From contig NZ_LT605205.1 of NCBI RefSeq assembly GCF_900095135.1, positions 1,116,001-1,180,000 of the forward strand: a stretch of 64,000 nucleotides of DNA. Direction: 5' to 3'. The translations under genes were made by a program, and so were the position numbers. How positions within the stretch are numbered: the first letter of the stretch is position 1; the number at the start of each line of letters is the position of its first letter. The stretch is from Proteiniphilum saccharofermentans. Its GTDB lineage: Bacteria; Bacteroidota; Bacteroidia; Bacteroidales; Dysgonomonadaceae. Under the pieces are notes generated by a model. The model searched no databases. It had not been told where the DNA came from and was given only the letters and a program-made list of their open reading frames with translations. Positions 9,159 to 18,960 of the stretch are shown here, in pieces.

Positions 9159-10493
9159 TTATGATGGCGACAGATAGGTAAATTTGTATTCTTTACTGTT
9201 TATTCGTACATTCTTTACTGTAAAATTTGTAATGTGATCTGTGTAAATATCCGGTGTTTTTGTCTGGATATTCAGATTCTCGAACGTAAAATCAGACAGG
9301 ATATACTGGTCTGATTTGCTTACGTCGAAAAATATGTCGCAATTCAGCGTGATATTGCGCATGGTTATATTACTACCGTAAGAAAGTGGCATTTCTTTTT
9401 GTCCCTGCAGATCAAAAAACTGAGCCCAGGGTTTGATATATAAGAAACGGGATGCGTTTCCCGTAATATCTTCAACCAGGATATATTCATAGTTTTGAGG
9501 AGTGTCGGGGCGCATTTTCAACCAGAGAAGGCGTTGAGCCCGATTGATTTTGCAACGGCGGAAGATGATGTTGCGATTGTGTATCGACTCGCTTCCGCAT
9601 GTGAGCGCACTATGGCAGAACCCAAACGTACAGTCTTCAATAATGATATTCCGGTTTCCTCCGTTCGTTTCATCTTTGTCGGCCAACGGTCCTTTTCCAC
9701 CTTTCAAAGCGACCGCATCATCATTTACCGACATATAGCAATCTTTAATATGAATATAAGTGCAGGCATCGATATCCACCGCATCGGTGCTTGGCGCCTT
9801 GACCGGTTTTTCGGGGGAAAATATGTATAAATCCAGTAACTTCACTTTTTCGCATTTATACAGATGGGTTGTCCAGAAAGGAGAGTTGGTCAGCCTCACT
9901 CCCGAAAGCTGCACGTTTTTGCAATTGGATATATATACAAGACGGGGTCTAAGTTCTTCTATATTCGTACATTGGGGATTAACTTGTCTTCGGAGCCAAA
10001 ACGATTTCCAGTAACGTAATCCGTTCCCGTCAATCGTTCCTTTACCGGAGATGGTAAAGCCGTCTAATCCGTCGGCGTTGACCAGTGCAGCAAAGTAGTT
10101 AATACTTTGTCCTTCGATCCGGGTGGGTAGGATGGGGAAATCACTGATATCATCACTTCCTTTTAATACTGCATCTTGGTCTAAATACAAATGAGTTTTC
10201 GGTTTGAAAAAGAGCGCACCGCTCAAAAAAACACCTTTGGGAATGAGTACTACTCCCCCGCCGTTTTGATGGGCCTGATCAATAACCGACTGGATTGCTT
10301 CCGTCTGTAATAGTGTACTGTCATTCACCACACCATAATCTGTAATCCGGTAATGCTTTCCCAAAGTATTGATATCAATAATTTCATTTTGGTTGAACCA
10401 ATCCGGAATGGGTGTACCGTCGGGGAATACGTTATTTCCCAAAAACGGCAAACTCAGCATAATGCAAAATAATGATAGATATACTCGTTTCAT
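9159..10493 (-). CDS. GH28-family glycosidase (polygalacturonase / rhamnogalacturonan hydrolase-like), divergent
   Basis: A 444-residue secreted protein (signal peptide about residues 1-20) with a pectate-lyase-like N-terminus (GGGVVLIPKGVFLSGALFFK) and right-handed beta-helix coils. GH28 landmarks are present but altered. STDAVDID stands where NTDG is usual, VNDDAVALKGG keeps the Asp pair, CHSALTCGSES replaces the GHG motif while retaining a His, and RLLWLKM replaces RIK. The spread of motifs suggests a member outside the polygalacturonase core, perhaps exo-acting or acting on rhamnogalacturonan. It is the last gene of the large pectin operon. Its start codon is preceded by a pyrimidine-rich repeat, with 45 bp to the upstream GH28 gene. 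Confidence 0.85.
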   Translation of the reverse strand: MKRVYLSLFCIMLSLPFLGNNVFPDGTPIPDWFNQNEIIDINTLGKHYRITDYGVVNDSTLLQTEAIQSVIDQAHQNGGGVVLIPKGVFLSGALFFKPKTHLYLDQDAVLKGSDDISDFPILPTRIEGQSINYFAALVNADGLDGFTISGKGTIDGNGLRYWKSFWLRRQVNPQCTNIEELRPRLVYISNCKNVQLSGVRLTNSPFWTTHLYKCEKVKLLDLYIFSPEKPVKAPSTDAVDIDACTYIHIKDCYMSVNDDAVALKGGKGPLADKDETNGGNRNIIIEDCTFGFCHSALTCGSESIHNRNIIFRRCKINRAQRLLWLKMRPDTPQNYEYILVEDITGNASRFLYIKPWAQFFDLQGQKEMPLSYGSNITMRNITLNCDIFFDVSKSDQYILSDFTFENLNIQTKTPDIYTDHITNFTVKNVRINSKEYKFTYLSPS

Positions 10494-10497
10494 ATAA

Positions 10498-10535
10498 TTA
10501 AGAGTGAAAAATGAAAAATTAAGAATTAAGAGTGA
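10498..10535 (-). repeat. Pyrimidine-rich leader repeat before GH28 start
   Basis: On the minus strand the 45-bp gap is almost entirely a T/C-rich tandem of TTCACTCTTAATTCTTAA-like units ending just before the GH28 start codon. The same unit type recurs at 18961-19055 and, weaker, at 15264-15304, in each case directly upstream of a start codon. It has no coding character. Confidence 0.55.
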
Positions 10536-10538
10536 AAT

Positions 10539-12233
10539 TTATTCGAATTTTACCGCATTGTCCGGCAGGTTGTTTCCCAGCACCAATTGATCTTTGTTGT
10601 ATCCGGATGGAATCACAATATCTTCGGTTCGGTCTCCACCAATTTCAAAAATCGTTTTTATCGAGTGATCGGTATCCAGACCATGTATCGTTACATTTTT
10701 GACATTGCCCATTGTCAGTACCGGACCTTCTTCCGGATAGATGGCAACATTTTTCAATGTTATATTTTTTGATTCCATCAATTCGGCGCCTATTTTCGAA
10801 TGGATAATGACATTTTCCACCTGGATATTTTCGATATTCTGTTCCGGCAAACCATAAAAATACATTGCCCGGCGGGCATTTCTACAAGTGACCCGGTCAA
10901 TATATATATCCCGGAAACAAGGGGTTGTTTCGTCTACCGGAGGGAATATTTCTTCCTCCACGATATCATCTCCGTCTGCGAGTGATTCTACCGCCGATTT
11001 ACCACCGTAATACAGATTAAACAGTATCGGCTCGGTAGTGATATCGAACATACTGATATTCGAGATATGAATGTTTTCGACAGTGCCGCCACGACCTCTG
11101 TTACTTTTGAAGCGAAGGCCTACATCTGTGCCCAGGAACTGGCAATTGGATACATATACGTTCTTTACCCCTCCCGACATTTCACTGCCGACCACGAATC
11201 CGCCGTGGCCCTTGAAAACCGTGCAATTATAGACGATCAGGTTTTCCGTCGGACGGTTCCGGTTTCTGCCGTCTTCGTCTTTCCCCGATTTGATACATAT
11301 ACCGTCATCACCCACGTCGAACGTGCTATTGACGACAATCGTATTCCTGCACGATTCCAGATCGAGTCCGTCCCCGTTTTGTGCGTAGGAGGGATTGCGC
11401 ACCTGTACCCCGTCGATGATCACATTTTCACACATCAGCGGATGGAGGTTCCAGGCCGGTGAATTTTGAAATATCACCCCTTGGAGGAATACGTTCGTAC
11501 AATTTTGGAGACTGATCATTACGGGACGAAGGAAATCCCTTACCGTTGCCCATTCTTCATCTGTTTTCAGATGTAGTGGCACATTCATGTCACTGATGGT
11601 GTCACCATGCAGGTATTGTGTCGATGGCATCCAATAGGTATCCCGTTTAAATGCTCCCCCTTGTGAGGTAGCCCTTTTCCAGTAACTTTCCGTCACTTTC
11701 TCTTTTTTCAGCGGACGCCAGTAATGGCCGTTACCGTCGATTGCCCCGTCTCCCGTGATGGCGATATTCTCCAGGTTTTTTCCCCAGATGGGCGATTGAC
11801 AACGACGCGTATCCAGTCCTTCGAATGAAGTTTCCACCAAGGGATAGAGATCTTTATCCGCTGAGAACAATATGATCGCCCTCTCTTTTAAATGGAGGTT
11901 GATATTGCTTTGCAGGACAATAGGGCCTGTAAACCATACGCCGGCAGGGATAATCAGCCGGCCTCCCCCTTTTTGGGAAAGATGTTCGATGGCTTTTGCA
12001 AACGCATCGGTGTTTATAAATGTACCGTCTCCCTTTCCCCCGAATTCGGTAATACAGACATCGTAATCCGGGAAGGATGGTGGCGTCAGTACCGGCATAT
12101 CAAAAGGCAGATTCTCGTACAGGTAGTCATAGTTATATGACGATTGTGTAGTGTTATTTGTACATGAAGAAATTCCAAAGCCTATCAATAGGATAAGGCT
12201 AAATTGTCTTAACAGATTATTTTTGGACATCAA
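10539..12233 (-). CDS. GH28 polygalacturonase-family enzyme, lipoprotein
   Basis: A 564-residue protein with a lipoprotein signal (Gly-Ile-Ser-Ser-Cys, about residue 23). All GH28 catalytic motifs are canonical: NGDGLDLE (first Asp about residue 288), VGDDGICIKSG, KGHGGFVVGSEMSGG and LRFKSNRGRGG. It should hydrolyse galacturonic acid linkages by inversion. The long N-terminal part and the NLHPLMCENVIIDGVQVRNP segment resemble bacterial exo-polygalacturonases acting on galacturonides. It lies between PL11 (20 bp) and the divergent GH28 (45 bp) in one transcription unit. The lipid anchor places it at a membrane, periplasmic side or surface. Confidence 0.93.
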   Translation of the reverse strand: MMSKNNLLRQFSLILLIGFGISSCTNNTTQSSYNYDYLYENLPFDMPVLTPPSFPDYDVCITEFGGKGDGTFINTDAFAKAIEHLSQKGGGRLIIPAGVWFTGPIVLQSNINLHLKERAIILFSADKDLYPLVETSFEGLDTRRCQSPIWGKNLENIAITGDGAIDGNGHYWRPLKKEKVTESYWKRATSQGGAFKRDTYWMPSTQYLHGDTISDMNVPLHLKTDEEWATVRDFLRPVMISLQNCTNVFLQGVIFQNSPAWNLHPLMCENVIIDGVQVRNPSYAQNGDGLDLESCRNTIVVNSTFDVGDDGICIKSGKDEDGRNRNRPTENLIVYNCTVFKGHGGFVVGSEMSGGVKNVYVSNCQFLGTDVGLRFKSNRGRGGTVENIHISNISMFDITTEPILFNLYYGGKSAVESLADGDDIVEEEIFPPVDETTPCFRDIYIDRVTCRNARRAMYFYGLPEQNIENIQVENVIIHSKIGAELMESKNITLKNVAIYPEEGPVLTMGNVKNVTIHGLDTDHSIKTIFEIGGDRTEDIVIPSGYNKDQLVLGNNLPDNAVKFE

Positions 12234-12253
12234 TGATTATTTTTAGTGTCTGT

Positions 12254-14080
12254 TTAAAAAATATATGAGGGTACAGGTGCTTGCGGATATCCCTGGGACC
12301 GTTGCAATACATAGCTTCTGTAAAGCGCATCCTGCATTAAAGCCATTTTCTTGTCTTTGGCCGGAATATTGGTGTGATAGATACGTATCTCACCCGGTAA
12401 AGCGGTAATAACCTCTTCCCGCCAGTCACCGAAAAGGTCGGCGATCATAATAATATTCCCGTGGATATTATTTGCTACAGTTTCGCCTTTCCAGTACCCT
12501 ATTGTCTGTTCTCTGCCGCCCGAAAAAGAACTGGCGCCCCAGCGGTTGTCGCTACCGAAGAACGTCTGCCGGATATTTCCGGAATCCCACCAGATCCAGT
12601 TTCTGCAGGGAGGGACATCCTCGTTTGATGCCAGCCTTTCCCCTTTGGCACTCAACATGTATTGATCGGTAGAGCCTCCTTTCTTGTCTTCGCTGGCGAA
12701 ACACTCCATTCCGGGGCGTTCTGGGTCTATATCTGCGACCATCCCGTCGCCTACATGATAGGTCTTATGGCCGATTCCCCAGATCCGTTCCCCTGTCCGG
12801 GCATCCAACAAACATACGCCGTACCCGTTGTCATGCCAGGGTTCCAGCGCTAAAAACACTTCCATTCCCGGACGATCGGGATCTATATCTGTCAGGTAAG
12901 CTTTATCGGAATGTCCTAATCCTGAAGACCAGAGCAATGAGCCATTGTCGTCGAGCATGCATGAACCTAACAGGATTTCATCCCGTCCGTCGTTATCCAC
13001 ATCGGCGCACACCATATTATGTGCTCCCTGGCTCCGGACAACAGGATTTTCTTCGTCTCCGTCCCAGCGCCACATCCTGGTGAGTTTTCCGTCATGGAAC
13101 TGCCAGGCATCTACTACCATTAATTTGTATGTGCCGCGGGCAGCCAGTATAGAAGGTGTTTTCCCATCCAGATAGGCCATCCCTATCTGATTACGGTTTT
13201 GGCGATTCATGTTCCCGTATCGTTCGTTCCGTTCGGGCCAATCGACCCGGGCTAACTCTTCTCCGGTCATCCCGTCTAACACAGAGAGGTACTCACTTCC
13301 ACCACAGATCCGCCCGTTTTCATCTTTCACAAAATCATCACCGGCTGTTTTCAGGGCAACCTCCGCTTTCCCGTCGCCATCCAAGTCGTACACAATAAAA
13401 GGAGAATACCACACTCCGGGTTCTATGCCGTGACCCAGGTCTTTTGTCCAGAGATAGGTTCCGTCACGGAGATAGGCTTCTATTTTGTAGGTGGTTCCGT
13501 CGTTCGGATTGGGCACGCCGGGATCCACATTGCTGTTCGGATGCCGGATAATATAGTCGTATTCACCGTCACCGTTCAGGTCGCCCACAGCTACCATTCC
13601 TGCAGTCACCTGCTCTTTCAGCCTGATGCTTTTGTAGTTGGTCGTTTGTAACCCGGCAGCATCGACGGCGATCTTTTCCGATACGGTCTTGTTTTTCCCT
13701 TCGACCGTTTCCACCCAATAGGTCGATTGACCTGAAACCGGTTGGTTGTCTGTAAAACCGGTAGTTGTAAGGATCGGTCTCCTGTTTAATTTCTGGGTTT
13801 TCCCGTTCACACTGCGATACACATTGAAGGCTACCTTGTCACTGTCGGACTTCAATAACCGCCAGCTAAGATGGATCTGTTTTTCATCCGATGTCTTTGC
13901 TGCAACCAGTCCCCTGTTGAACTGTTCTTCCACCCGTTCCTCTGTGTATTCCTCTACTAAAGGTTTGGGAGTATGTTGCGGTTCCAGAATTTCGTAATAA
14001 TAGGACCGTTCCCGGGGATCCTGTCCATAGAGGACAACGGAGAGAAGTAGTAAAAATGCAAATAGACCGTAGTTCTTCAT
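12254..14080 (-). CDS. PL11 rhamnogalacturonan lyase, secreted
   Basis: A 608-residue protein of normal PL11 length. The signal peptide is about residues 1-19 (LSVVLYGQ). A fibronectin-like N-terminal domain follows (RGLVAAKTSDEKQIHLSWRLLKSD...FNVYR). The rest is an eight-bladed propeller with repeated Ca-binding loops: DLNGDGEYD, DLDGDGKAE, DVDNDGRDE and DIDPDRPGME, all typical of YesW/YesX-type lyases. PL11 enzymes cleave the GalA-Rha backbone of RG-I by beta-elimination. This leaves unsaturated galacturonyl ends, the substrate of the GH105 enzyme encoded 11 bp upstream. Family identity is clear; endo versus exo mode is not visible. Confidence 0.95.
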   Translation of the reverse strand: MKNYGLFAFLLLLSVVLYGQDPRERSYYYEILEPQHTPKPLVEEYTEERVEEQFNRGLVAAKTSDEKQIHLSWRLLKSDSDKVAFNVYRSVNGKTQKLNRRPILTTTGFTDNQPVSGQSTYWVETVEGKNKTVSEKIAVDAAGLQTTNYKSIRLKEQVTAGMVAVGDLNGDGEYDYIIRHPNSNVDPGVPNPNDGTTYKIEAYLRDGTYLWTKDLGHGIEPGVWYSPFIVYDLDGDGKAEVALKTAGDDFVKDENGRICGGSEYLSVLDGMTGEELARVDWPERNERYGNMNRQNRNQIGMAYLDGKTPSILAARGTYKLMVVDAWQFHDGKLTRMWRWDGDEENPVVRSQGAHNMVCADVDNDGRDEILLGSCMLDDNGSLLWSSGLGHSDKAYLTDIDPDRPGMEVFLALEPWHDNGYGVCLLDARTGERIWGIGHKTYHVGDGMVADIDPERPGMECFASEDKKGGSTDQYMLSAKGERLASNEDVPPCRNWIWWDSGNIRQTFFGSDNRWGASSFSGGREQTIGYWKGETVANNIHGNIIMIADLFGDWREEVITALPGEIRIYHTNIPAKDKKMALMQDALYRSYVLQRSQGYPQAPVPSYIF

Positions 14081-14091
14081 GACTGCATTAT

Positions 14092-15255
14092 TTATTTTTT
14101 GAGTTCAAGACATCCCATAATAAAAGGGCCTGTTGCTTTGGAATCGTTATCACGGATCTTTTCGCTGATATAATATTCAAAACTTCCGTCACGGTAAGGA
14201 TTTCCACCCAATCCACCGACAGAGCAACATTGCGTCAGGGTGAGGGTTCCGTCTTCATTTTTTACAATAAGCTCTTTCTTCAGGCCGTCATACGCCTTTT
14301 CTGCAATCCGGCGGTACTTCTGATCGATATATCCTTTATTTACGGCTTTTGCATAGGAATACATGAACATGGAAGAGACAGATGCTTCCAGATAGTTGCC
14401 CGGTTTATCTCCTTTATCCAGTACCTGGTACCAAAGGCCGGTTTTATCCTGGTATGCAGGAAGAGATTCGGCCAGTCCGCGGATCATTCCGATCAATTCC
14501 GGTCGCTGGGGATGATCGGCCGGAATGAAATCCAACACATCCACCAGGGCCATGAACCACCATCCTATGCTCCGTCCCCAGAAATTGGGAGACTGCCCCG
14601 TCTCTTTATTTGCCCACTGTTGCTTTTTACTTTCATCCCAGGCATGATAGTACAATCCGGTTTTTTCGTCATAAGTGTGTTTCGCACATACTAAAAACTG
14701 ATTGATTACATCCTCGATTAGTTCCGGTTGGTTGAATGTGACTGCATATTCAGCCAGAAAGGGGGAACCCATGTATAACCCGTCAAGCCATATCTGGTAG
14801 GGATAGATCAGTTTATGCCAGAAAGCACCTTCTAAGGTCCGGGGATGGAGTTTCATCTGGTTGACCAACCGGTCCATCGCCAGTTTATACTTCTCATTGC
14901 CCGTCTCGCGATATACATCAAACAGTACCTTTCCCGAGTTGATATAGTCGATGTTGTAAGTTTCCACTTTGTAGAGGTGGATCTCTCCATTATCGTTGAT
15001 AATGGTATCTGCCCATTGAATCACATAATCGAGGTATTTCCGGTCGTGGGTCTCTTTCCACACCTTGAGCATGGCCAGGCATCCCACTCCCTGTGCATAT
15101 CCGAAATACAACCGTTTTCCGTGATCGAGCTGCCATGCCTGTGGCGCACGTTTCATTTCCGAGTCGGCAAACCATATCCCGGTCTTTTGCGCCAGTGTTG
15201 CCTGAGAAAAACATACTATTGCTAAACTGATTACGAGGACAATTTTCTGTTTCAT
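14092..15255 (-). CDS. GH105 unsaturated rhamnogalacturonyl hydrolase, secreted
   Basis: 387 residues from the chosen ATG at 15253-15255. The frame is open seven codons further upstream, but this Met starts a clean signal peptide (MKQKIVLVISLAIVCFSQ...). The (alpha/alpha)6 barrel carries YPYQIWLDGLYMGSPFLAEYA, with the Asp equivalent to the catalytic Asp of YteR-type GH105, and NFWGRSIGWWFMALVDVLD. It hydrates the 4,5-unsaturated uronic acid released by the PL11 lyase and removes it from rhamnose. It is adjacent to PL11 and downstream of the DUF4450 gene. It is one of three GH105 domains in this operon, which may differ in chain length or cellular site. Confidence 0.93.
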   Translation of the reverse strand: MKQKIVLVISLAIVCFSQATLAQKTGIWFADSEMKRAPQAWQLDHGKRLYFGYAQGVGCLAMLKVWKETHDRKYLDYVIQWADTIINDNGEIHLYKVETYNIDYINSGKVLFDVYRETGNEKYKLAMDRLVNQMKLHPRTLEGAFWHKLIYPYQIWLDGLYMGSPFLAEYAVTFNQPELIEDVINQFLVCAKHTYDEKTGLYYHAWDESKKQQWANKETGQSPNFWGRSIGWWFMALVDVLDFIPADHPQRPELIGMIRGLAESLPAYQDKTGLWYQVLDKGDKPGNYLEASVSSMFMYSYAKAVNKGYIDQKYRRIAEKAYDGLKKELIVKNEDGTLTLTQCCSVGGLGGNPYRDGSFEYYISEKIRDNDSKATGPFIMGCLELKK

Positions 15256-15263
15256 ATATTTTA

Positions 15264-15304
15264 ATTTTAGAACCAAGAGTCAAGAATAAAGACACAATTC
15301 AATT
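15264..15304 (-). repeat. Pyrimidine-rich leader repeat before GH105 start
   Basis: On the minus strand this is a T/C-rich stretch with TCTTGACTCTTGGTTCT units just upstream of the GH105 start. It is related to the end of the longer copy at 18961-19055 (shared GGTTCTTGG-like units). It holds no open frame. Confidence 0.4.
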
Positions 15305-15345
15305 ATTCACTTGAGTACTGCTCTTTTATCAGGGTTGTATTTATA

Positions 15346-18300
15346 TTATCTGACCAGGGTGATTGCCATCATCCCTATCACCACTTCGTTCGCAATGGAT
15401 TTTATTTCTATACTTTCCAATTCTTTGTTTTCATCCAGTGGGATATCCAGGATTACACCGGCACCACCCTCTATAGACCGGCCGTATACTTCGTCGGGAT
15501 CTACTTCGTCTTCAAAGGTACGGCTTACTTTTCCTGTCTTTAGTGCTACCCTGTAAGGACGGGGAAATTTCGACTGAAATGCATGGCCGTCAATATAGAA
15601 ATCCTGTTCGATAGGCATCCATGTTTCCGGATTCACCAACTTTAATACTGATACCGAACCGTCTTTATAGGTGACGGTCACTGCGCCGTTGGTCACATGG
15701 CACTGCATATGATTGGTCGATCCTGCCATCATCAGGTAGGCGTGGGATGATTTACCTGTCAGGGGGATAGTTGCCTGAGTCGGATAATTGTCCCATAAAG
15801 TGGTGAAAAGAATGTTGTTTGAGTGGTCGGAAGGAGTTCTGAACGGAATACCGAAAGGAGTTTGAAAAATCATCTCCTTACTCGATTTCCTCAATCCCGA
15901 GTCATCTATCTCCGCTGTCAGGGTAGGGTGGCACCATTCTCCAATTCCCTGTTTGGGAATCTGCAGAGTAGTGTAGGGTGAACGTGGCGTCAGGTACTCA
16001 TTTTTGAAGATCTGCGAAACAGAAGCATTGAGATGCTTGTCTATGTTTACCGTTTCGTAGTGTATATTCCTGTTCTTCAGGTTCCAGTTAATCAGTTCCG
16101 CACGCAGGATAGTAATCCCTTTGCTGACAAGTTCCACGACATTTGTCCCGAATCTTGCATCCTGTTCTGTGACTTGTATTTGTGAAGAAGTTTGATAGGC
16201 CGGAATCATCTTGTTTCGTGCTATCACCTTACCGTTTACCTGTATGTCGGTGGTAATGGCTTTGTCTGTATTGTTCCTGACTACAAAGCGCAATCGGGTA
16301 TCTTCCGGGTCGTATTCGATCTGCAGAGGTTCGGTAATATGGATGGAGACAGTTTGCCACCATTCCATACTCCCCTGCCGTACCTTTGTAAAAAGGGTAC
16401 GATGGCCCGGTTCGCCCTCAATTCTTCCCGCCAGGGTTTTTCCTGAAGTTCTCAACGCTTCCAGCGCTGTTTGAGGATCATACACCTCCTCTATCGTCTG
16501 ATTGCATCCGATCTCTATTTGTTGTTTCCGGTAAGCCGATATTTTGATCGGATCATTTTGTATCTGATCCCCGTTCCATTCTATTGTAATGGTATAGTTG
16601 GCGGATGGTGGGCAGTCGATCCGTATCATTGGATTGTTCACCGACTCTTCGATACACCAATCCGATTTTTCATTGTTTACCAGTATATTTTTGATTCTGC
16701 TATAGGGTGCTTTTACCAGAAGGCTGAGAGCCAACCTCTTTTTAAATGATGATTTGATCGTATAGGTATCGGTTTTATTTTCTCTTTTGAAGTCGAAATT
16801 AATATCGGGGGTTTGTATGGACGCAAACTGCCAGTCCGAAGGAAATCCGGGACGGATGACCAGTTTATCGTTCATCGCATCGGGCAGGATACCGTACAGT
16901 CCCTGCACTAACACCCGCGAATAGACTCCTACCGGATCACCGAAATCGCGATAACATTCGCCTCTGGCGGCATCATAAAAACTGACCTGGCCTATGTTCC
17001 CGGGACTTGTCCCCAGGTACATGCCATCGAGAATATTGCTTTTGAACAACCGGTATGCCTCTTCATGCCTTCCTGCCTGCCAGTATGCCAGGCTTGTGTG
17101 CCCCACTTCCGCGAATGCCACATTATTGATCGACCAGGAGTAGGGTAACCAGTTTGTGGTGGATATTGTATAATAAGTATCATCTTCCAGTCCTTTGGCT
17201 TTTACCGGGATGTGAGGAATTTGGGTGTCGATATAACGGGTTGCCTCATACGCCTGGAATGGTGTGTGGATATCCGAATCAATCGCATGGTAAACAGTCC
17301 ATATCCCTGCATTGGGATGTATCATTTTGTTTCCCATCACATCTTTGTATTCGGCCCACCAACCCTGCCGGGGCAGCCACAACACCGAATTGATCGCATT
17401 CAGTATTTTGTCAGCTTCTCTCTCATAAGGAGCAGGATCTTCACCTATCTTTTTTGCGATCTCTGCCGCCATTTTATTTGCCCTGTAATTATAGGCAGAT
17501 GAGAAAGTAACACCGCCACTGTTGTATTGCAGTGCATCGCTGGCCCAGATGCAGGCATACGAATCATATAAACCGTCGTCGTCAGGATCGAAGTTTCTTT
17601 TCTCCCAGGCTAAATGGCGCTGTAACACGGGCCACATTTGCTGCACATAATCCATATCGCCTGTCCAGTTAAAATGCCACAGAAGTTCGTCGATATAAAC
17701 GAGGTTCATATTGTAGTGGTGCATCTGGGATGGATTCCGTGGGTTACGGCAGATGTACCCGTTGCTGTACATTTGTGTACCCCATCTCTTTTCTGCTCTG
17801 GCCAGATTCAATTCCTGATCCTGTGCCGGATGCGGGATCACCGGCTCAACATTGGTAACCTGCGAAGCGGCATAACCATCAAAATGCTTTCTGGCCCTGT
17901 CGTGCCAACCGATAGCATTACCCACGTAAGCAGCCCGCCATCCGTTTAACGGCATGCGCCAGCCCACGGCGCCATGCTGCCATACTTCGGTCGCATCATC
18001 CCAGATCCCATCCGCTGCGATACTTAAAACCCCGCCTAAGGTGTTGAAATAGGGATCGGGAGTGTGTATTTTTACGGTCGCTGCTATTTCCTGTCGTTTA
18101 AACTCGGCATCGTTAAAAACAGATGCCAGCATGTCGGATGATAATTTCCTGTTATCTTGTGCCTTTATGGCTATATATGTTCCTTCCCTGTACAAGTCGG
18201 ATTTCGCCACAAGTATCGGTTTATCGTCGGTTATACTTGATCGTGTTATCGCAGAGACACTGTTCATCGCATAGGGAGAACCCAATTTCAGTTCAGTGCC

Positions 18301-18954
18301 TTTTGAAAAGAAACCTGTCGTTGTTCTCGGGCCGTTCTTCGTATTGGCTCCGTAAATCAGGGAAAAAGAATCATCCTGAATGTCGAACAGGTTGCCGGTA
18401 CAGTCGCCGGCTTTCAGGGAAAAAGCGTCCGGATCGTCGACTCCCAGGTCACCGTTCCGGAAAAAACCCCTGTTGCTTGCCCCACCGAAGATAGTCACCA
18501 ATTTACAATCTTCAGGAATATTTATCGATTCTACTTTCAGAATGATCCCTTCGGCATCGGCCATCGCCAAAGCCGTAATGATCAGTTCGCCCGAACCGAG
18601 CAGCGGATCTTTAATTTCATAGATCCGGCTACCTGCCCTGTACCTCGATTTTATCTGTTTTGCATCATTCAGCCACAAATCCCCGCTTTCCGACAGAATA
18701 CCCAGTTGGATATTTCCTCCCATACCGGGCATAAACAATCCGAACTCGGGGACATCTCCTGTTTCTACCCTGAAAGCGGTATTGGTGCCGTAAAGGGCCC
18801 TGTTGAACCGTTTATCTCCATTCAGGATCACGAAATCTTCCCCTTCAGGCATATATCTTAGTTCCCGTTCTTTGCCGTGCCAATATCCTGTAGGATGGGC
18901 CGGCAGGGAGACGTTGAGAGAGATGAGAAGAAAAAAAGATAGGACCAGGCGCAT
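15346..18954 (-). CDS. DUF4450-type large (alpha/alpha)6 glycoside hydrolase-like protein
   Basis: A 1202-residue secreted protein (signal peptide about residues 1-19). The N-terminal beta-rich part (YWHGKERELRYMPEGEDFVILNGDKRFNR...) is, from memory, typical of the DUF4450 family found in Bacteroidetes pectin loci. The centre (about residues 330-700) looks like an (alpha/alpha)6 barrel: WHFNWTGDMDYVQQMWPVLQRHL, DPDDDGLYDSYACIWASDAL and NVAFAEVGHTSLAYWQAGRHEEAYR. This resembles alpha-rhamnosidase (GH78-like) folds. The C-terminal 400 residues are beta-sandwich-like. Catalytic residues are not assigned; candidates are acidic residues in the DPDDDGLYD loop. In context it probably acts on RG-I or its side chains. 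The substrate is not known to me. Confidence 0.72.
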   Translation of the reverse strand: MRLVLSFFLLISLNVSLPAHPTGYWHGKERELRYMPEGEDFVILNGDKRFNRALYGTNTAFRVETGDVPEFGLFMPGMGGNIQLGILSESGDLWLNDAKQIKSRYRAGSRIYEIKDPLLGSGELIITALAMADAEGIILKVESINIPEDCKLVTIFGGASNRGFFRNGDLGVDDPDAFSLKAGDCTGNLFDIQDDSFSLIYGANTKNGPRTTTGFFSKGTELKLGSPYAMNSVSAITRSSITDDKPILVAKSDLYREGTYIAIKAQDNRKLSSDMLASVFNDAEFKRQEIAATVKIHTPDPYFNTLGGVLSIAADGIWDDATEVWQHGAVGWRMPLNGWRAAYVGNAIGWHDRARKHFDGYAASQVTNVEPVIPHPAQDQELNLARAEKRWGTQMYSNGYICRNPRNPSQMHHYNMNLVYIDELLWHFNWTGDMDYVQQMWPVLQRHLAWEKRNFDPDDDGLYDSYACIWASDALQYNSGGVTFSSAYNYRANKMAAEIAKKIGEDPAPYEREADKILNAINSVLWLPRQGWWAEYKDVMGNKMIHPNAGIWTVYHAIDSDIHTPFQAYEATRYIDTQIPHIPVKAKGLEDDTYYTISTTNWLPYSWSINNVAFAEVGHTSLAYWQAGRHEEAYRLFKSNILDGMYLGTSPGNIGQVSFYDAARGECYRDFGDPVGVYSRVLVQGLYGILPDAMNDKLVIRPGFPSDWQFASIQTPDINFDFKRENKTDTYTIKSSFKKRLALSLLVKAPYSRIKNILVNNEKSDWCIEESVNNPMIRIDCPPSANYTITIEWNGDQIQNDPIKISAYRKQQIEIGCNQTIEEVYDPQTALEALRTSGKTLAGRIEGEPGHRTLFTKVRQGSMEWWQTVSIHITEPLQIEYDPEDTRLRFVVRNNTDKAITTDIQVNGKVIARNKMIPAYQTSSQIQVTEQDARFGTNVVELVSKGITILRAELINWNLKNRNIHYETVNIDKHLNASVSQIFKNEYLTPRSPYTTLQIPKQGIGEWCHPTLTAEIDDSGLRKSSKEMIFQTPFGIPFRTPSDHSNNILFTTLWDNYPTQATIPLTGKSSHAYLMMAGSTNHMQCHVTNGAVTVTYKDGSVSVLKLVNPETWMPIEQDFYIDGHAFQSKFPRPYRVALKTGKVSRTFEDEVDPDEVYGRSIEGGAGVILDIPLDENKELESIEIKSIANEVVIGMMAITLVR

Positions 18955-18960
18955 ACATTA

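Noticed and set aside
14230-14694. Plus-strand open frame (154 codons) opposite GH105
   Set aside because: Complement of a conserved enzyme gene; no start context or domain.
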